The notes: a model not told the origin generated them from the letters alone. DNA of 64,000 bases from Dyella sp. EPa41 (GCF_016586165.1 NZ_BCPR01000018.1:1-64000); one strand, 5' to 3'. Shown: positions 18,219 through 27,906, counted from the stretch's first letter. Numbers and translations: made by a program.

Positions 18219-18899
18219 ATGAGCGACGATCTGCATTTCTCCAGCAACTACCGCGACCTCAGCCAGCAGTACGGCACGGGATCGGGCTTCCAGTTCGAGT
18301 TCTATTGCCAGTCGTGCAGCGACACGTGGCGTTCACCGTTCGCCCCGTACCGAAGCGGCCAGGCTTCCGGCTGGGTGCGCGAGATCGGCAACTTCGCCAG
18401 CAACCTGCTTGGCGGTCTCGGCAACGGACTGGACAACGCCGTCGAAGGGTTGGCCAAGGCCGGCTGGGGCGGTTCGCGCGACGAGGCCTTCAAGGAGGCC
18501 ATCGCTGCGGCCCAGGCGCATTTCCATCGCTGCGCGCGCTGCCACAACTACGTGTGCGACCGTTGCTGGAGCACTGACAGCGGCCTTTGCCAGACCTGCG
18601 CACCCGACCTGTCCACGCAGGTGCAGGCGGCACGCCACCAGGGCAAGCTCGAAGCAGCCATGGACAACGCGCGCGAATTCGGCAAGGGCCAAGCGGGCCA
18701 GGTCGACGTGGCGACCGCCAAGCAGCTCGTGTGCCCGCAGTGTGGCTGTGAAGCGCGCGGCGGCAAATTCTGTCCCGATTGCGGTTTTCGATTGGCCGCG
18801 CCGGACGAATGCAGCGGTTGCCACGCCAAGCTCCCCGCGGGAAGCCGTTTCTGCCCTGAATGCGGCGAACGCACCAGCGCACCCGTGGCCAAGGCCTGA
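18219..18899 (+). CDS. Zinc-ribbon protein
   Basis: The 226-residue protein has several CxxC pairs that suggest three or four zinc sites. They are CQSC at about 29-32, then CARC and CDRCW with CQTC around 104-128, and CPQCGCEARGGKFCPDCG with CSGCHAKLPAGSRFCPECGE at the C-terminus. The last two are double zinc-ribbon modules of the kind found in many regulatory or scaffold proteins. Between residues 50 and 80 is a Gly/Asn-rich amphipathic stretch (FASNLLGGLGNGLDNAVEGL) that may touch membranes. I start at 18219 because AGGGA lies just upstream. The function is unknown. Confidence 0.75.
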   Translation: MSDDLHFSSNYRDLSQQYGTGSGFQFEFYCQSCSDTWRSPFAPYRSGQASGWVREIGNFASNLLGGLGNGLDNAVEGLAKAGWGGSRDEAFKEAIAAAQAHFHRCARCHNYVCDRCWSTDSGLCQTCAPDLSTQVQAARHQGKLEAAMDNAREFGKGQAGQVDVATAKQLVCPQCGCEARGGKFCPDCGFRLAAPDECSGCHAKLPAGSRFCPECGERTSAPVAKA

Positions 18900-18914
18900 C
18901 CCAAGGCGCCATTG

Positions 18915-18950
18915 CACGCATCGCGCATGGGTATGGATGCGCGATGCGTG
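18915..18950. terminator. 14-bp perfect hairpin between convergent genes
   Basis: CACGCATCGCGCAT at 18915-18928 and ATGCGCGATGCGTG at 18937-18950 are exact reverse complements with an 8-base loop. It lies between the zinc-ribbon gene and the convergent M28 peptidase gene. There is no T tract on either side. It may work with Rho or block exonucleases rather than be a classic intrinsic terminator. Confidence 0.5.
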
Positions 18951-19013
18951 TCAGCGAAGCATGGGTTCGATCACGCCGCCACCATCCGGAGAGAGCGATG
19001 GTGACCCGGTGCC

Positions 19014-20663
19014 TCAATGGCCCGGCGCACTGCCCGGATGCGAAATGAAACGCGGCGGCGTCGCTTCGTCGGCAAACTGCCAGGCGCTCAGATACGCGAG
19101 TTTCAGGATCTTCGCCATTTTCGGATAGTCGATCTTGTCGGCCGTGTCGCTGGGATGGTGATAGTCCGGATGGAAACCGGTGAACCACCAGAACGCCGGC
19201 ACGTTGTGCAGCACGAACGGGAACTGGTCGGAGCGGAAGAACACGTTCAACGCGTATTCGTGGTCGAAGCGGTCATCCAGCACCAGGCCCACCTGTTCGT
19301 TCTGCTTCGCCACCGTGCGTTGATAGTCGGGGCTGTAGGCGGCGCCGATCAGGTTGAGCCGGTTGCTGGTGTCGGCCGGCACGTCGATCAGGCCGTCCGT
19401 CTGCTGGCTGGGCTTCTCGTCGCGGCCGATCATGTCGAAATTGATCATGGCGCGCGTGGTGTCGAGCGGCCGGAGCGGATGCGCCGCCATGTAGTAGGCG
19501 CCGAGCAGGCCGCGCTCCTCCGCCGCGAACACCGCGAACAGGATCGAGCGCCTGGGCTTGACGGGGTTGGCCGCGAAGGCGCGCGCCAACGTCACCACGC
19601 CGACCGTGCCGGAGGCGTTGTCGTCCGCGCCATGCCAGATCTTGTCGCCACTCTGGCCATCATGGTCATGATGGCCGCTGATGATGATGGTCTCCGGCGC
19701 CAGCTTCGGATCGCTGCCCTCCACCAGGCCCACCACGTTCCAGGTGGTCGCTTCGCGCCGCGACGTGTTGTGCAGATGCAGGCTGAGCGTGCCGTCCTGC
19801 AGGCCTTCCGAGTGAGGCTTCAGGTCCTTGTCGATCGCATTCTGCAAGGCCATCGGCGTCTCACCGCTGGCGCCGAGCAACTGCTCGGACACCGTCGACG
19901 AAATCACCATGGCGGGAATGTGCACGGGGCTGTCCGCCAAAGCCTGCGCGGGAATCGGATTGCCGGCATGCTCGGCGTGGTGGCCGATGCGCGTGCGGAT
20001 TTCCTGCGCCGACGGATGGTTGTGCGAAGGCTCGGGAGCCAGCAGCACCGCCACGGCACCGTGTTCCTGGGCGTTGAGTATCTTCACGTAGCTCGTTGCG
20101 TAGCGGGTATTGCCGGTGCCGTTGAAGACGGAGTCGGCTTTCTTTTCCTGCGGCTCGTGATCGAACACCACGACGATCTTGCCCTTTACATCCAGGCCCG
20201 CGTAGTCGTCGTAGCCCAGTTCCGGCGCCGTGATGCCGTAGCCGGCGAATACCAGCGGCGCATCGACGTCGCGATCCTCGGGAAACGAACCGGCGACGTC
20301 CGGATCCTTCCACTCCACGGTCTTGCCATGGCGCTTCATGGCCAGGCGCGTGGCTTTCGCGTCCGGACGATACTCGACCAGCGGCACCGCCTGCAGATAG
20401 CCGGGCTTGCCCTGGGCATCGGTGGCGATCGGCTTCAGGCCTGCCTTGGCGAATTCGGAGGCGATCCACTGCACGGCCGCATCGTCGCCCGGCTGCAGCG
20501 AAAGCCTGCCCTGCAGCGCATCGGAGGCGAGGAATCCGATATCGGCGCGAAGGTCGGTTTCGCGAATCTGGTCGAGGCCCGCCTGCTCGCGCGAGGGAGA
20601 GCCGGCGAAGGCGGTGGCGGACAGCGTCGTGGCGAGTACAGCCGCGAGTAGCGTGCGAGACAT
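19014..20663 (-). CDS. M28 family zinc metallopeptidase (exported)
   Basis: The 549-residue protein has a signal peptide ending near TAFAGSP. A PA domain insert lies at about residues 130-280 (VFAGYGITAPELGYDDYAGL). The M28 catalytic part follows. Predicted zinc ligands are the histidine of IIISGHHDH, the aspartate of HGADDNASG, the glutamate pair of FAAEERGLLG, the aspartate of MINFDMIGR and the histidine of DYHHPSDT. The family removes N-terminal amino acids from peptides in the periplasm or outside the cell. I start at 20661-20663, where the signal peptide begins. The longer reading to 20846 runs into dapE. Confidence 0.9.
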   Translation of the reverse strand: MSRTLLAAVLATTLSATAFAGSPSREQAGLDQIRETDLRADIGFLASDALQGRLSLQPGDDAAVQWIASEFAKAGLKPIATDAQGKPGYLQAVPLVEYRPDAKATRLAMKRHGKTVEWKDPDVAGSFPEDRDVDAPLVFAGYGITAPELGYDDYAGLDVKGKIVVVFDHEPQEKKADSVFNGTGNTRYATSYVKILNAQEHGAVAVLLAPEPSHNHPSAQEIRTRIGHHAEHAGNPIPAQALADSPVHIPAMVISSTVSEQLLGASGETPMALQNAIDKDLKPHSEGLQDGTLSLHLHNTSRREATTWNVVGLVEGSDPKLAPETIIISGHHDHDGQSGDKIWHGADDNASGTVGVVTLARAFAANPVKPRRSILFAVFAAEERGLLGAYYMAAHPLRPLDTTRAMINFDMIGRDEKPSQQTDGLIDVPADTSNRLNLIGAAYSPDYQRTVAKQNEQVGLVLDDRFDHEYALNVFFRSDQFPFVLHNVPAFWWFTGFHPDYHHPSDTADKIDYPKMAKILKLAYLSAWQFADEATPPRFISHPGSAPGH

Positions 20664-20748
20664 GGGGGCTCCGATGAAGTGGACTTCGGGATGTCTGGAC
20701 TTCCCTGAGGGTGCCACGACCTCAAGCCCCGGGCAAACCCGCTTGTCG

Positions 20749-21882
20749 TCAGCCCAGCAGTTTTTCGCAGACGGCCTGGTAGAGCGAAGGCAACTTTTCG
20801 AGGTCGGCCACGGCCACGCACTCGTCCACCTTGTGGATCGTCGCATTCACCGGGCCGAGCTCCACGACTTCCACGCCCAGCGGTGCGATGAAGCGGCCGT
20901 CCGAGGTGCCGCCGCCGGTGCTCTCCTCCGGCGAGATGCCGCACAGCTCGCGGCATGCCGCGATCACCGCATCGCGAACCGCGCCGCCGGGCGGCGTAAG
21001 AAAAGGCTCGCCGGAAAGCGACCACTGGATCTGCCAATCGAGCCCGTGCCTCGAGAGGATCGCTTCGGTGCGCGCACGCAGGTCGTCGGCACGGCTCGCC
21101 GTGCTGTAGCGAAAATTGATCAGCGCGCAGAGCGTGCCCGGGATGACGTTGTTCGCGCCCGTGCCCGCGTTGAGGTTGGAAACCTGGAACGACGTGGGCG
21201 GAAAATCTTGGTTGCCTTCGTCCCATCGTTCGGCGGCGAGCTCGGCAAGCGCCGGTGCGAAGGCGTGGATGGGGTTCCTGGCTTTTTCCGGGTATGCCAC
21301 GTGCCCCTGCACGCCACGCACGGTCAACGTGCCCGACAGCGAGCCACGACGGCCTACACGGATCAGGTCGCCCAAGCGCTCCTTCGAGGACGGCTCGCCG
21401 ACCACGCACCAATCGATGCGCTCGCCCTTGGCGCGAAAATGCCCGGCGACACGGCGCACGCCATCGAGATTGTCCGGACCTTCCTCGTCGCTGGTCAGCA
21501 ATAGCCCCACCCGCCCGCGGTGCCGCGGATGCGCCGCCACGAATGCTTCAAGCGCCACCACCATCGCCGCCACCGAGCCCTTCATGTCGGCGGCGCCACG
21601 TCCGTACAGATAGCCATCGCGAATGGACGGCTCGAACGGATCGCTGCTCCACGCTTCGACGGGCCCGGTGGGCACCACGTCGGTATGCCCCAGGAACACC
21701 AGGGTCGGCGCGCCTTCGCCATGGGTCGCCCACAGATTGTCGACGTCGCCATAGCGCAACGATTCGCAGCGAAAACCGGCGCGGGCGAGCCGCTCCGCCA
21801 GCACCGCCTGGCAACCGGCATCGTCCGGTGTCGTCGAGCGACGACGGATCAGGTCACTGGCAAGTTCGAGCACATCGGTCAT
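20749..21882 (-). CDS. dapE: Succinyl-diaminopimelate desuccinylase
   Basis: The 377-residue enzyme hydrolyses N-succinyl-LL-diaminopimelate to LL-diaminopimelate in the lysine and peptidoglycan pathway. M20 family metal ligands are readable: the histidine of [11 protein letters not shown], the aspartate of GRGAADMKG, the glutamates of [14 protein letters not shown] and the late histidine of [10 protein letters not shown]. The length fits the family (about 375). The start at 21882 matches the family N-terminus ([14 protein letters not shown]). The partner dapD lies further upstream on the same strand at 23885, with three other genes between them. Confidence 0.93.
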   Translation of the reverse strand: MTDVLELASDLIRRRSTTPDDAGCQAVLAERLARAGFRCESLRYGDVDNLWATHGEGAPTLVFLGHTDVVPTGPVEAWSSDPFEPSIRDGYLYGRGAADMKGSVAAMVVALEAFVAAHPRHRGRVGLLLTSDEEGPDNLDGVRRVAGHFRAKGERIDWCVVGEPSSKERLGDLIRVGRRGSLSGTLTVRGVQGHVAYPEKARNPIHAFAPALAELAAERWDEGNQDFPPTSFQVSNLNAGTGANNVIPGTLCALINFRYSTASRADDLRARTEAILSRHGLDWQIQWSLSGEPFLTPPGGAVRDAVIAACRELCGISPEESTGGGTSDGRFIAPLGVEVVELGPVNATIHKVDECVAVADLEKLPSLYQAVCEKLLG

Positions 21883-21942
21883 GGCGTACGGGTCGAGGGG
21901 GAAAGGCTGCGACAGCATACCAAGCGATGCCCGGCGCGCCCG

Positions 21943-23004
21943 CTAACCCGTGATCGCGGCGCCGAGCAGGTGCCCTACCAGATAGGTGATGGCGCTGGCC
22001 GACAGCGTGATGCCCACCTGCCGCGCGATGGAGAACAGCAGGCCACGGCCAGTGAACAGGGACGTGCCGAGCGCGATGAGCACGAGCCCGACGAAGGTCG
22101 TTGCGATGCTTGCCGTCAACGCCTGCGACCCATGCAGCACGAAGTAAGGTGCCACGGGAAAGATGGCGCCGAAGGCGAACAGGCAGAACGAAGAGATCGA
22201 GGCGCTCCAGGCGGAGCCGCCAAGATCGGCGGGATCCACGCCCAAATCTTCGCGCACCATCGTGTCCAGCGCGGCGCGCGGCGTGTCCAGCAGATGCCTG
22301 GCCAGCGCGTCCGCGGCCTTGGCGTCCAGGCCCTTTTCGCGATAGGTGCGCGCCAGGTACTGCATGCCGTCTTCGGGAGCGACGGCCAGGCGCTCGGCGC
22401 GCTCGGTGATCTGCGCCTGGTAGAACTCGCGCGAACTGTTCACCGACAACCACTCGCCCAGCGCCATCGAACACGCGCCCGCCACCAGACCCGCAAGGCC
22501 CGCGAGCAGCACGGCGTGATCGCCGCTCGACGCACCGGCCATGCCCATCACCAGGCTGGTATTGGAAACGAGCCCGTCGTTGGCGCCCAGCACGGCGGCA
22601 CGCAGCGTGTTGCCACTCTGCGTGGCATGCCGCCCATGCCGCATCGGCAAGGCGTCGTCGGCGAAGTGGTTGCGCTGCCCTTGCCGGTCCACCGGCGTGG
22701 CCAGATGGTCCGCGTGCTCCATGCGCACGACCGTGGGCATCACGAACTCGGTGCCGAACCGCGCGGCCAGCCAGCCCAGCACCTTCACGCGCACACCCGT
22801 GCGCTGCGGAGGCACCGCCTCGCCGTGCTCCCGCAGCCGCGCCTCCCAGAAACCCGCGTTGGTCTGCTCGATGTCCGCGATGCGCCGATAAGCGGTGGCG
22901 AGACGCTCGTTGCGCGCAAGCTTGGCCAACCGCCGGTACAGCACGGCGTTGTCGCGCTCGATGCGCAGGTTGCTGCGGAAGCGCTGCGTGCGTGGCGTGG
23001 TCAT
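21943..23004 (-). CDS. VIT1/CCC1-type transporter with N-terminal ferritin-like domain (MbfA-like)
   Basis: The 353-residue protein has two parts. Residues 1-130 form a helical, ferritin-like domain with acidic residues in ERDNAVLYRRLAKLARNE, RIADIEQTNAGFW and VVRMEHADHL. Residues 135-353 form a VIT1/CCC1 membrane domain with AAVLGANDGLVSNTSLVMGM, the Glu-rich cytoplasmic loop SMALGEWLSVNS and several hydrophobic helices. Relatives (MbfA) export iron from the cytoplasm or store it. In the second helix the usual ExxH pattern appears as EQTN, so one predicted metal ligand may be lost or replaced. Metal choice (Fe or Mn) is not proven. Confidence 0.8.
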   Translation of the reverse strand: MTTPRTQRFRSNLRIERDNAVLYRRLAKLARNERLATAYRRIADIEQTNAGFWEARLREHGEAVPPQRTGVRVKVLGWLAARFGTEFVMPTVVRMEHADHLATPVDRQGQRNHFADDALPMRHGRHATQSGNTLRAAVLGANDGLVSNTSLVMGMAGASSGDHAVLLAGLAGLVAGACSMALGEWLSVNSSREFYQAQITERAERLAVAPEDGMQYLARTYREKGLDAKAADALARHLLDTPRAALDTMVREDLGVDPADLGGSAWSASISSFCLFAFGAIFPVAPYFVLHGSQALTASIATTFVGLVLIALGTSLFTGRGLLFSIARQVGITLSASAITYLVGHLLGAAITG

Positions 23005-23020
23005 ACCGGTTCCAGGAGAG

Positions 23021-23518
23021 TCATTCGTCCAACGGCTCCTCGCGCTGCCCCAGGTAGACCAGCGCGGCCAACAACACCACCACGAAGCGGAAGGCGCTTT
23101 CCAGCCCGTTCCATTGCGTGGACATCCACATGCCGAACCACTCGCCGCCCACGGCGAGAAAACCGCCAAGCCACAGCAGCATCCCGGTGGTGATGCCGAG
23201 CACGCCCAGCCGCTTGGCCCGATGGAAGGTTTCGCTGCCCGCCGTGCGCGCGCGCCAAAGACGCCACGCGCCCAGGCCGCACAAGACGGCGGCAAGCGTT
23301 TCGACCGCGATGATCAGCGCATAGGCCACGCGTTGCAGCAGCGGCGAGGTGATGGCGCGATAGTGGATGCCCGCGCCCGGAAAGATCGTGTCCATCGCCA
23401 GTACATGCTGTACGAAGGGCCAGTTGCTGCCGTAATCGGTAAGGTTGCCGAAGGCGACCAGCGTCAGCCACAACGCGATGGCGGCCATCAGCAGGATCTT
23501 GGACAGGCGCACCACCAT
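23021..23518 (-). CDS. DUF2165 family membrane protein
   Basis: The 165-residue protein has four hydrophobic segments, at about 7-27, 60-85, 105-125 and 135-158. FGNLTDYGSNWPFVQHVLAM and DTIFPGAGIHYRAITS are the conserved blocks of DUF2165. EWFGMWMSTQWNG is the other family signature. The function is unknown. It stands 16 bases upstream of the iron-transporter gene and 13 bases downstream of the ArsC-like gene, so it is part of the run dapD-arsC-like-DUF2165-VIT-dapE. Confidence 0.82.
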   Translation of the reverse strand: MVVRLSKILLMAAIALWLTLVAFGNLTDYGSNWPFVQHVLAMDTIFPGAGIHYRAITSPLLQRVAYALIIAVETLAAVLCGLGAWRLWRARTAGSETFHRAKRLGVLGITTGMLLWLGGFLAVGGEWFGMWMSTQWNGLESAFRFVVVLLAALVYLGQREEPLDE

Positions 23519-23531
23519 GGAGCGCCTCCCC

Positions 23532-23888
23532 TCAGCGTCCGAACAGCTTCTTGAAGCCGTTGTCGGTGAAGCCGACGCTGACCGAACCGTCGTCCTGCAA
23601 CACCACGGGACGACGCACCAGCGCCGGATACTCCTTGAGCAACAGCGTCCACTCCGGATCGCTGCCCGGGTTCTTGCGCTGCGGCAGCAGGTTGCGCCAG
23701 GTGGTCGAGGCCTTGTTGACCAGCTTTTCCCAACCGCCCAATTGCTGCGCCCAGGCCTTCAGCGTCGCGGCCGGCACCGGGTTGGCGCGGTAGTCGACGA
23801 AGGTGTGCGGCACGTCGAATCGGTCCAGCCAGTTGCGAGCCTTGCGGCAGGTATCGCAGGTGGTGAGGCCGTACAGGGTCACGCTCAT
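23532..23888 (-). CDS. ArsC/Spx-family reductase, YffB-like
   Basis: The 118-residue protein has a thioredoxin-like fold with the catalytic CDTC at residues 11-14 ([16 protein letters not shown]) and the [16 protein letters not shown] block of the ArsC family. Members are glutathione- or thioredoxin-linked reductases or regulators. YffB of E. coli lies next to dapE, and here the same kind of gene lies in a dap cluster, directly downstream of dapD. Its ATG overlaps the dapD stop by four bases. Arsenate reduction is not supported: the neighbours are lysine genes, not ars genes. Confidence 0.85.
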   Translation of the reverse strand: MSVTLYGLTTCDTCRKARNWLDRFDVPHTFVDYRANPVPAATLKAWAQQLGGWEKLVNKASTTWRNLLPQRKNPGSDPEWTLLLKEYPALVRRPVVLQDDGSVSVGFTDNGFKKLFGR

Positions 23889-24712
23889 TCGGCGCTCCGC
23901 AGCAGTTCGTTGATGCCGGTCTTGCTACGGGTCTTTTCGTCCACCTGTTTGACGATGATCGCCGCGTACAGGCTGTGCGTGCCGTCCTTGGAAGGCAGGC
24001 TGCCGGCCACCACGACGCTGCCCGCAGGCACACGGCCATAGCTGACCTCGCCGGTCGCGCGGTTGTAGATGCGCGTGGACTGGCCCAGGAACACACCCAT
24101 GCCGATCACGCTGCCCTTCTCCACGATCACGCCTTCGACCACTTCCGAACGCGCGCCGATGAAGCAGTGGTCCTCGATGATGGTCGGGTTGGCCTGCAGC
24201 GGTTCCAGCACGCCGCCGATGCCGACGCCGCCGGACAGATGCACGCTCGCGCCGATCTGCGCGCACGAACCCACCGTGGCCCAGGTGTCGACCATGGTGC
24301 CCGCGCCCACGTAGGCGCCGATGTTCACGTAGCTGGGCATCAGCACGGCGTCCTTGGCCACATGTGCGCCACGACGCACCAGTGCGCCCGGCACCACGCG
24401 TGCGCCCAGGCCCTGCAGTTCGGCATCGTTGCCATGCGCGAAGCGCAGCGGCACCTTGTCGAAGGCCAGCGCCGGGCCACCGTCGACCACCTGGTTGCCG
24501 TTGATGCGGAAATACAGCAGCACCGCTTTCTTGATCCACTGGTTCACCACCCAGTCGCCCTTGCCGTCCGGCTCGGCCACGCGGCGCTCGCCGCTTTCGA
24601 GCAGGTTGATGACCTGCTCCACGGCCGGACGCAGATGCGTCTCGATTTCCGCCTGGGTCAGTTCGTTGCGACGCTCGAAGGCGTCCTCGATGAGGGACTC
24701 GATGCTTTGCAT
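23885..24712 (-). CDS. dapD: Tetrahydrodipicolinate N-succinyltransferase
   Basis: The 275-residue enzyme adds succinyl from succinyl-CoA to tetrahydrodipicolinate, one of the first committed diaminopimelate steps. The N-terminus matches the family ([18 protein letters not shown]). A left-handed beta helix of hexapeptide repeats begins at about residue 105 ([21 protein letters not shown]) and carries the conserved [11 protein letters not shown] and [16 protein letters not shown] blocks. The length equals the usual 274-275. The start at 24712 is preferred over 24745, which adds only unrelated residues. glnD lies upstream on the same strand. Confidence 0.95.
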   Translation of the reverse strand: MQSIESLIEDAFERRNELTQAEIETHLRPAVEQVINLLESGERRVAEPDGKGDWVVNQWIKKAVLLYFRINGNQVVDGGPALAFDKVPLRFAHGNDAELQGLGARVVPGALVRRGAHVAKDAVLMPSYVNIGAYVGAGTMVDTWATVGSCAQIGASVHLSGGVGIGGVLEPLQANPTIIEDHCFIGARSEVVEGVIVEKGSVIGMGVFLGQSTRIYNRATGEVSYGRVPAGSVVVAGSLPSKDGTHSLYAAIIVKQVDEKTRSKTGINELLRSAE

Positions 24713-24852
24713 GGGGTGTTTCGCAGGACTGAGTGGGATACCCACGAATGCTAACGCAGCCGCGGGGTCACCGACACAGGAAATGGCCGTACGCGGCCGA
24801 AATAGCCGTTCGTCCGATCAGGATCCCGACGCCCGCGCGCCACGCGGCACCG

Positions 24853-27540
24853 TCAGGCTGCCCGGCTGGTGCCCAATCGATCCAGCAGCGCATGGAGCAG
24901 CTTGTCCTGCTGGTCGATGCCGAGCGGCGCGTCATGGCGATTGGTGATCAGGAAAAAGTCCTCCACGCGCTCGCCGAAGGTGGCGATGCGCGCGTCATGC
25001 ACGCGCACGCCCGACTCGAACATCACCTGCGCCACGGCCGCGAGCAATCCGGGGCGATCGCTGCACACCAGGGCCAGTCGCGTGCGCCCGCCGGTGGTGC
25101 TGAAGGAAATCTTCGGCGTCGCCTGGAAGTGCTTGAGGTGTCGCGACATGCTGCGTCGTGACGGCTGGTGGACGTGCCCCGGCTGCGAAAGGGCGCGGTG
25201 CAGGCGTTGCTTCAGCTCTTCGGAGCGCTCCGGCGAGGCCGGCTGCTGCGACTCCGACTCCAGCAAGAGGAAGGTATCCAGCGCCATGCCGGTGGAGGAA
25301 CTCAGGATGCGCGCCTCCATCACCGAGAAATGCAGCCGGTCGAGCATGATCGCCACCGCGGCGAACAGGCCATCGCGGTCCGGCGTATAGACGAAGAGTT
25401 CGGTCGTGCCACGCACCGACTGCGGATGCACGGCGACCAGTGGCGTGGCGCCCCGCGCCTCCAGGATCGCAGCCGTCTGCCACGCGATCTGCTCGGGTCG
25501 ATGGCGAAGAAAGCTCTGCTCGGGAAAACCGCGCCACACGCGTGCAAGCGTGTCGGGCGCATAGCCCTCCCCGGCCAATATCGCCTGCGCCTGCTCGCGG
25601 CAGGCGGACACCCGGGCCACCGCATCGGACGGCAACTCGTCCTCGCTGCGCAACGCATAGCGTGTAGCCGTATAGAGGTCCGCCAGCAGGCGGTCCTTCC
25701 AGCCGTTCCACAGCTTGGGACTGGTACCGATGATGTCGGCGATGGTCAGCAGGTAGAGATAGTCCAGTCGCGCGGAATCACCCACCGTCTCGGCGAAACG
25801 CTGCACCACGTCGGGATCGGTGATGTCCTGACGTTGCGCCGTGGTGCTCATCAGCAGATGCCAGCGCACCAGCCATGCCACCAGTTGCGTGTCCTCCTCC
25901 GGCAGGCCCAGGCGCGCGCCGAAGGCCAGCGCCTCCTCCTCGCCGAGCACCGAATGGTCGCCTCCGCGCCCCTTGGCGATATCGTGGAAAAGCGCAGCCA
26001 GCAGCAGCAATTCCGGCTTGGGCAACGTCGGCCAGATCTCGCAGGCGATGGGGAATTCCGACGACGCCCCCGGGTCGGCGAAGCGCGCCACGTTGCGCAG
26101 CACGCGCAGCGTGTGCTCATCCACCGTGTAGACGTGGAACAGGTCGTATTGCATGCGGCCGAACACCTTGCCGAAGGCGGGCAGGATCGCGGCCAGCAGG
26201 CCATGGCGATTCATCCGCCACAACGCTTCCACGGCCGGCGCCCCCAGGCGAAGCAATCGCAGGAACGCGGCCAGCACGTCGGGATCATCGCCCAGCGAAC
26301 CATCCAGCGCGGCCGAGGCCTGGTGCATGCGTCGCATGGTGTCCGCCGTGAAACCGGTGATGCCCGGTTCGCCGAGCCGCGCGATGAAGGCTTCGACGAG
26401 CGCCGCATGACGTCGCATGAAAATATCGGGATCACGCGCGGCGAGGCGCTTGCCGTAGCGCACGAAGTCCTCGCCTACCGGCTGCGCGGCGGTCGGCGGC
26501 TCCAGCATTTCCTCGAAACGCTCCGCGATCTGCACGCCAAGCCGTTCCACCTGGCTGGCCGCGCGGTAATACCCCTGCATGAACTGCTCGACGCCGAGGT
26601 TCTTCTCGTGTTCGTCCTGGAAACCAAGGCTGGCAGCGAGCGCACGCTGGTAGTCGAACAGCAGGCGTTCCTCCGCACGACCCGCTTCCAGGTGCAGCGC
26701 GAAACGATAGCGGCGCAGGGTGGCCTCGGATTGCTCCAGCGAGTCCTTCTCCGCGGGATCGAGCAAGCCTTCGGCCACCATGTCGTCGAAGTCATCCGCA
26801 TGCGCCAGGCGCCTTCCCAGCCAACGCAATGAATCGAGCGTGCGCAGTCCGCCGGGGCCGTCCTTCAGGTTGGGCTCCAGGTTGTACGCCGTGTCGTTGT
26901 AGCGCGCATGCCTCGCGTCGCGCTCGGCGAGGCGAACGGCGAGATACGCCGCAGGCGGCCACAAGGCCGGATCGTTGATGATCGCCGCCAGCCCCGCTTC
27001 CATCGCCGCATCGCCAACCAGGCGCCGTGCGTCGAGCAGGCTGGTAAAGACACTGGCGTCCTCCGCGGCCAATGCACGGCATTGCGCGAGATCGCGCACC
27101 GCATGACCGACCTTCAGGCCGATATCCCAAAGCGTGGCAAAACACTGCTCCAGCGCACGAAGACGCGCCGGTTCGGAAGGCCCGACCAGCGCCAGCAGAT
27201 CGACGTCCGAATGCGGAAACAGCAAACCCCGGCCAAAACCGCCCACCGCGAACAACGCCGCGTCACTCACCTCGCCCAGGCAGGCCGTCCACACATGCAC
27301 CACGATGCGCTGCACCGACTCGCTGCGCCGATGCGCCAATGCGGTGGCATCGGCGCCCTGCCGAAACGCCGTCGCCAGCGCGCGGTCCACATCCCCCAGC
27401 AACTGGCGCAACGCCCGGCGCGCATCGCTCGACACACCCGAGCGCGGCACCGCCACGGGCAGACGAGGCAAAGGGGGCAGCACGATCGGGGCGACGGGCA
27501 TGGTCAGCAGACGCGTGTGGCAGTGCAGCAAGTCTGCCAT
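24853..27540 (-). CDS. glnD: Bifunctional uridylyltransferase / uridylyl-removing enzyme
   Basis: The product has 895 residues from the ATG at 27538-27540 (E. coli GlnD has 890). It is the nitrogen sensor that adds UMP to, or removes it from, PII proteins according to glutamine level. The nucleotidyltransferase site is GGFGRG from residue 100 with DVDLL at 112-116. The HD hydrolase core is ALFHDIAKGRGGDHS. Two C-terminal ACT domains follow, the first with TELFVYTPDRDGLFAAVAIM and the second with RLALVCSDRPGLLAAVAQVM, which bind glutamine. A later ATG at 27501 is possible, and the reading to 27606 is unlikely. Confidence 0.95.
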   Translation of the reverse strand: MADLLHCHTRLLTMPVAPIVLPPLPRLPVAVPRSGVSSDARRALRQLLGDVDRALATAFRQGADATALAHRRSESVQRIVVHVWTACLGEVSDAALFAVGGFGRGLLFPHSDVDLLALVGPSEPARLRALEQCFATLWDIGLKVGHAVRDLAQCRALAAEDASVFTSLLDARRLVGDAAMEAGLAAIINDPALWPPAAYLAVRLAERDARHARYNDTAYNLEPNLKDGPGGLRTLDSLRWLGRRLAHADDFDDMVAEGLLDPAEKDSLEQSEATLRRYRFALHLEAGRAEERLLFDYQRALAASLGFQDEHEKNLGVEQFMQGYYRAASQVERLGVQIAERFEEMLEPPTAAQPVGEDFVRYGKRLAARDPDIFMRRHAALVEAFIARLGEPGITGFTADTMRRMHQASAALDGSLGDDPDVLAAFLRLLRLGAPAVEALWRMNRHGLLAAILPAFGKVFGRMQYDLFHVYTVDEHTLRVLRNVARFADPGASSEFPIACEIWPTLPKPELLLLAALFHDIAKGRGGDHSVLGEEEALAFGARLGLPEEDTQLVAWLVRWHLLMSTTAQRQDITDPDVVQRFAETVGDSARLDYLYLLTIADIIGTSPKLWNGWKDRLLADLYTATRYALRSEDELPSDAVARVSACREQAQAILAGEGYAPDTLARVWRGFPEQSFLRHRPEQIAWQTAAILEARGATPLVAVHPQSVRGTTELFVYTPDRDGLFAAVAIMLDRLHFSVMEARILSSSTGMALDTFLLLESESQQPASPERSEELKQRLHRALSQPGHVHQPSRRSMSRHLKHFQATPKISFSTTGGRTRLALVCSDRPGLLAAVAQVMFESGVRVHDARIATFGERVEDFFLITNRHDAPLGIDQQDKLLHALLDRLGTSRAA

Positions 27541-27906
27541 GCATGGCGCCTGGAAGCAGTCATGTGTTGATGAAATTGGCGAGGAAATTTCGAAGGGCGA
27601 CCGCAAGCCCCACCCCTCACCCCAGCCCTCTCCTCGCTCCTCATCGAAACGCCCGCTGCGTAGGCGGCAACCTAGCCGTGTCGCGACAGCCGAAGACTGT
27701 CGCTACTGGATCCCGGCCTACGCCGGGATGACGACCGTGGAGACTGTCGCGAAAGGATGTCGCGCACAGGGTGCGCTCCTACAGGGAGGCCAACCGCAAA
27801 CACGCGCCGTCACGGCGCGGGAGGATGAAAGCGGGGGCTCGATGTCGCGTGAAGCGACATTCGCCCAAAAAAAAGAAGGGCCGCCGAAGCGACCCTCCCT
27901 CAAACC
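27541..27906. repeat. Repeat-filled gap between glnD and map
   Basis: No gene is supported here. Three dispersed repeat families lie side by side. 27608-27633 is a C-rich half copy (CCCTCACCCCAGCCCTCTCC) of the palindrome found whole at 32326. 27706-27733 is a copy of the repeat also seen at 52619, 52771 and 52866. 27759-27784 is a single copy of the end of the 108-base repeat. A terminator for map occupies the last part (27866-27894). Confidence 0.7.
27866..27894 (-). terminator. Intrinsic terminator of map
   Basis: Read on the minus strand, GGGTCGC, a TTCG tetraloop and GCGGCCC form a 7-bp stem (one G-U pair), followed by TTC and eight T. In window coordinates the stem is 27877-27883 with 27888-27894. 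It lies just past the map stop codon at 27907. Confidence 0.8.

Noticed and set aside
23532-23888. Arsenate reductase for arsenic resistance
   Set aside because: The fold family is ArsC, but the neighbours are dap genes and no ars genes are present. A YffB-like role is more likely.
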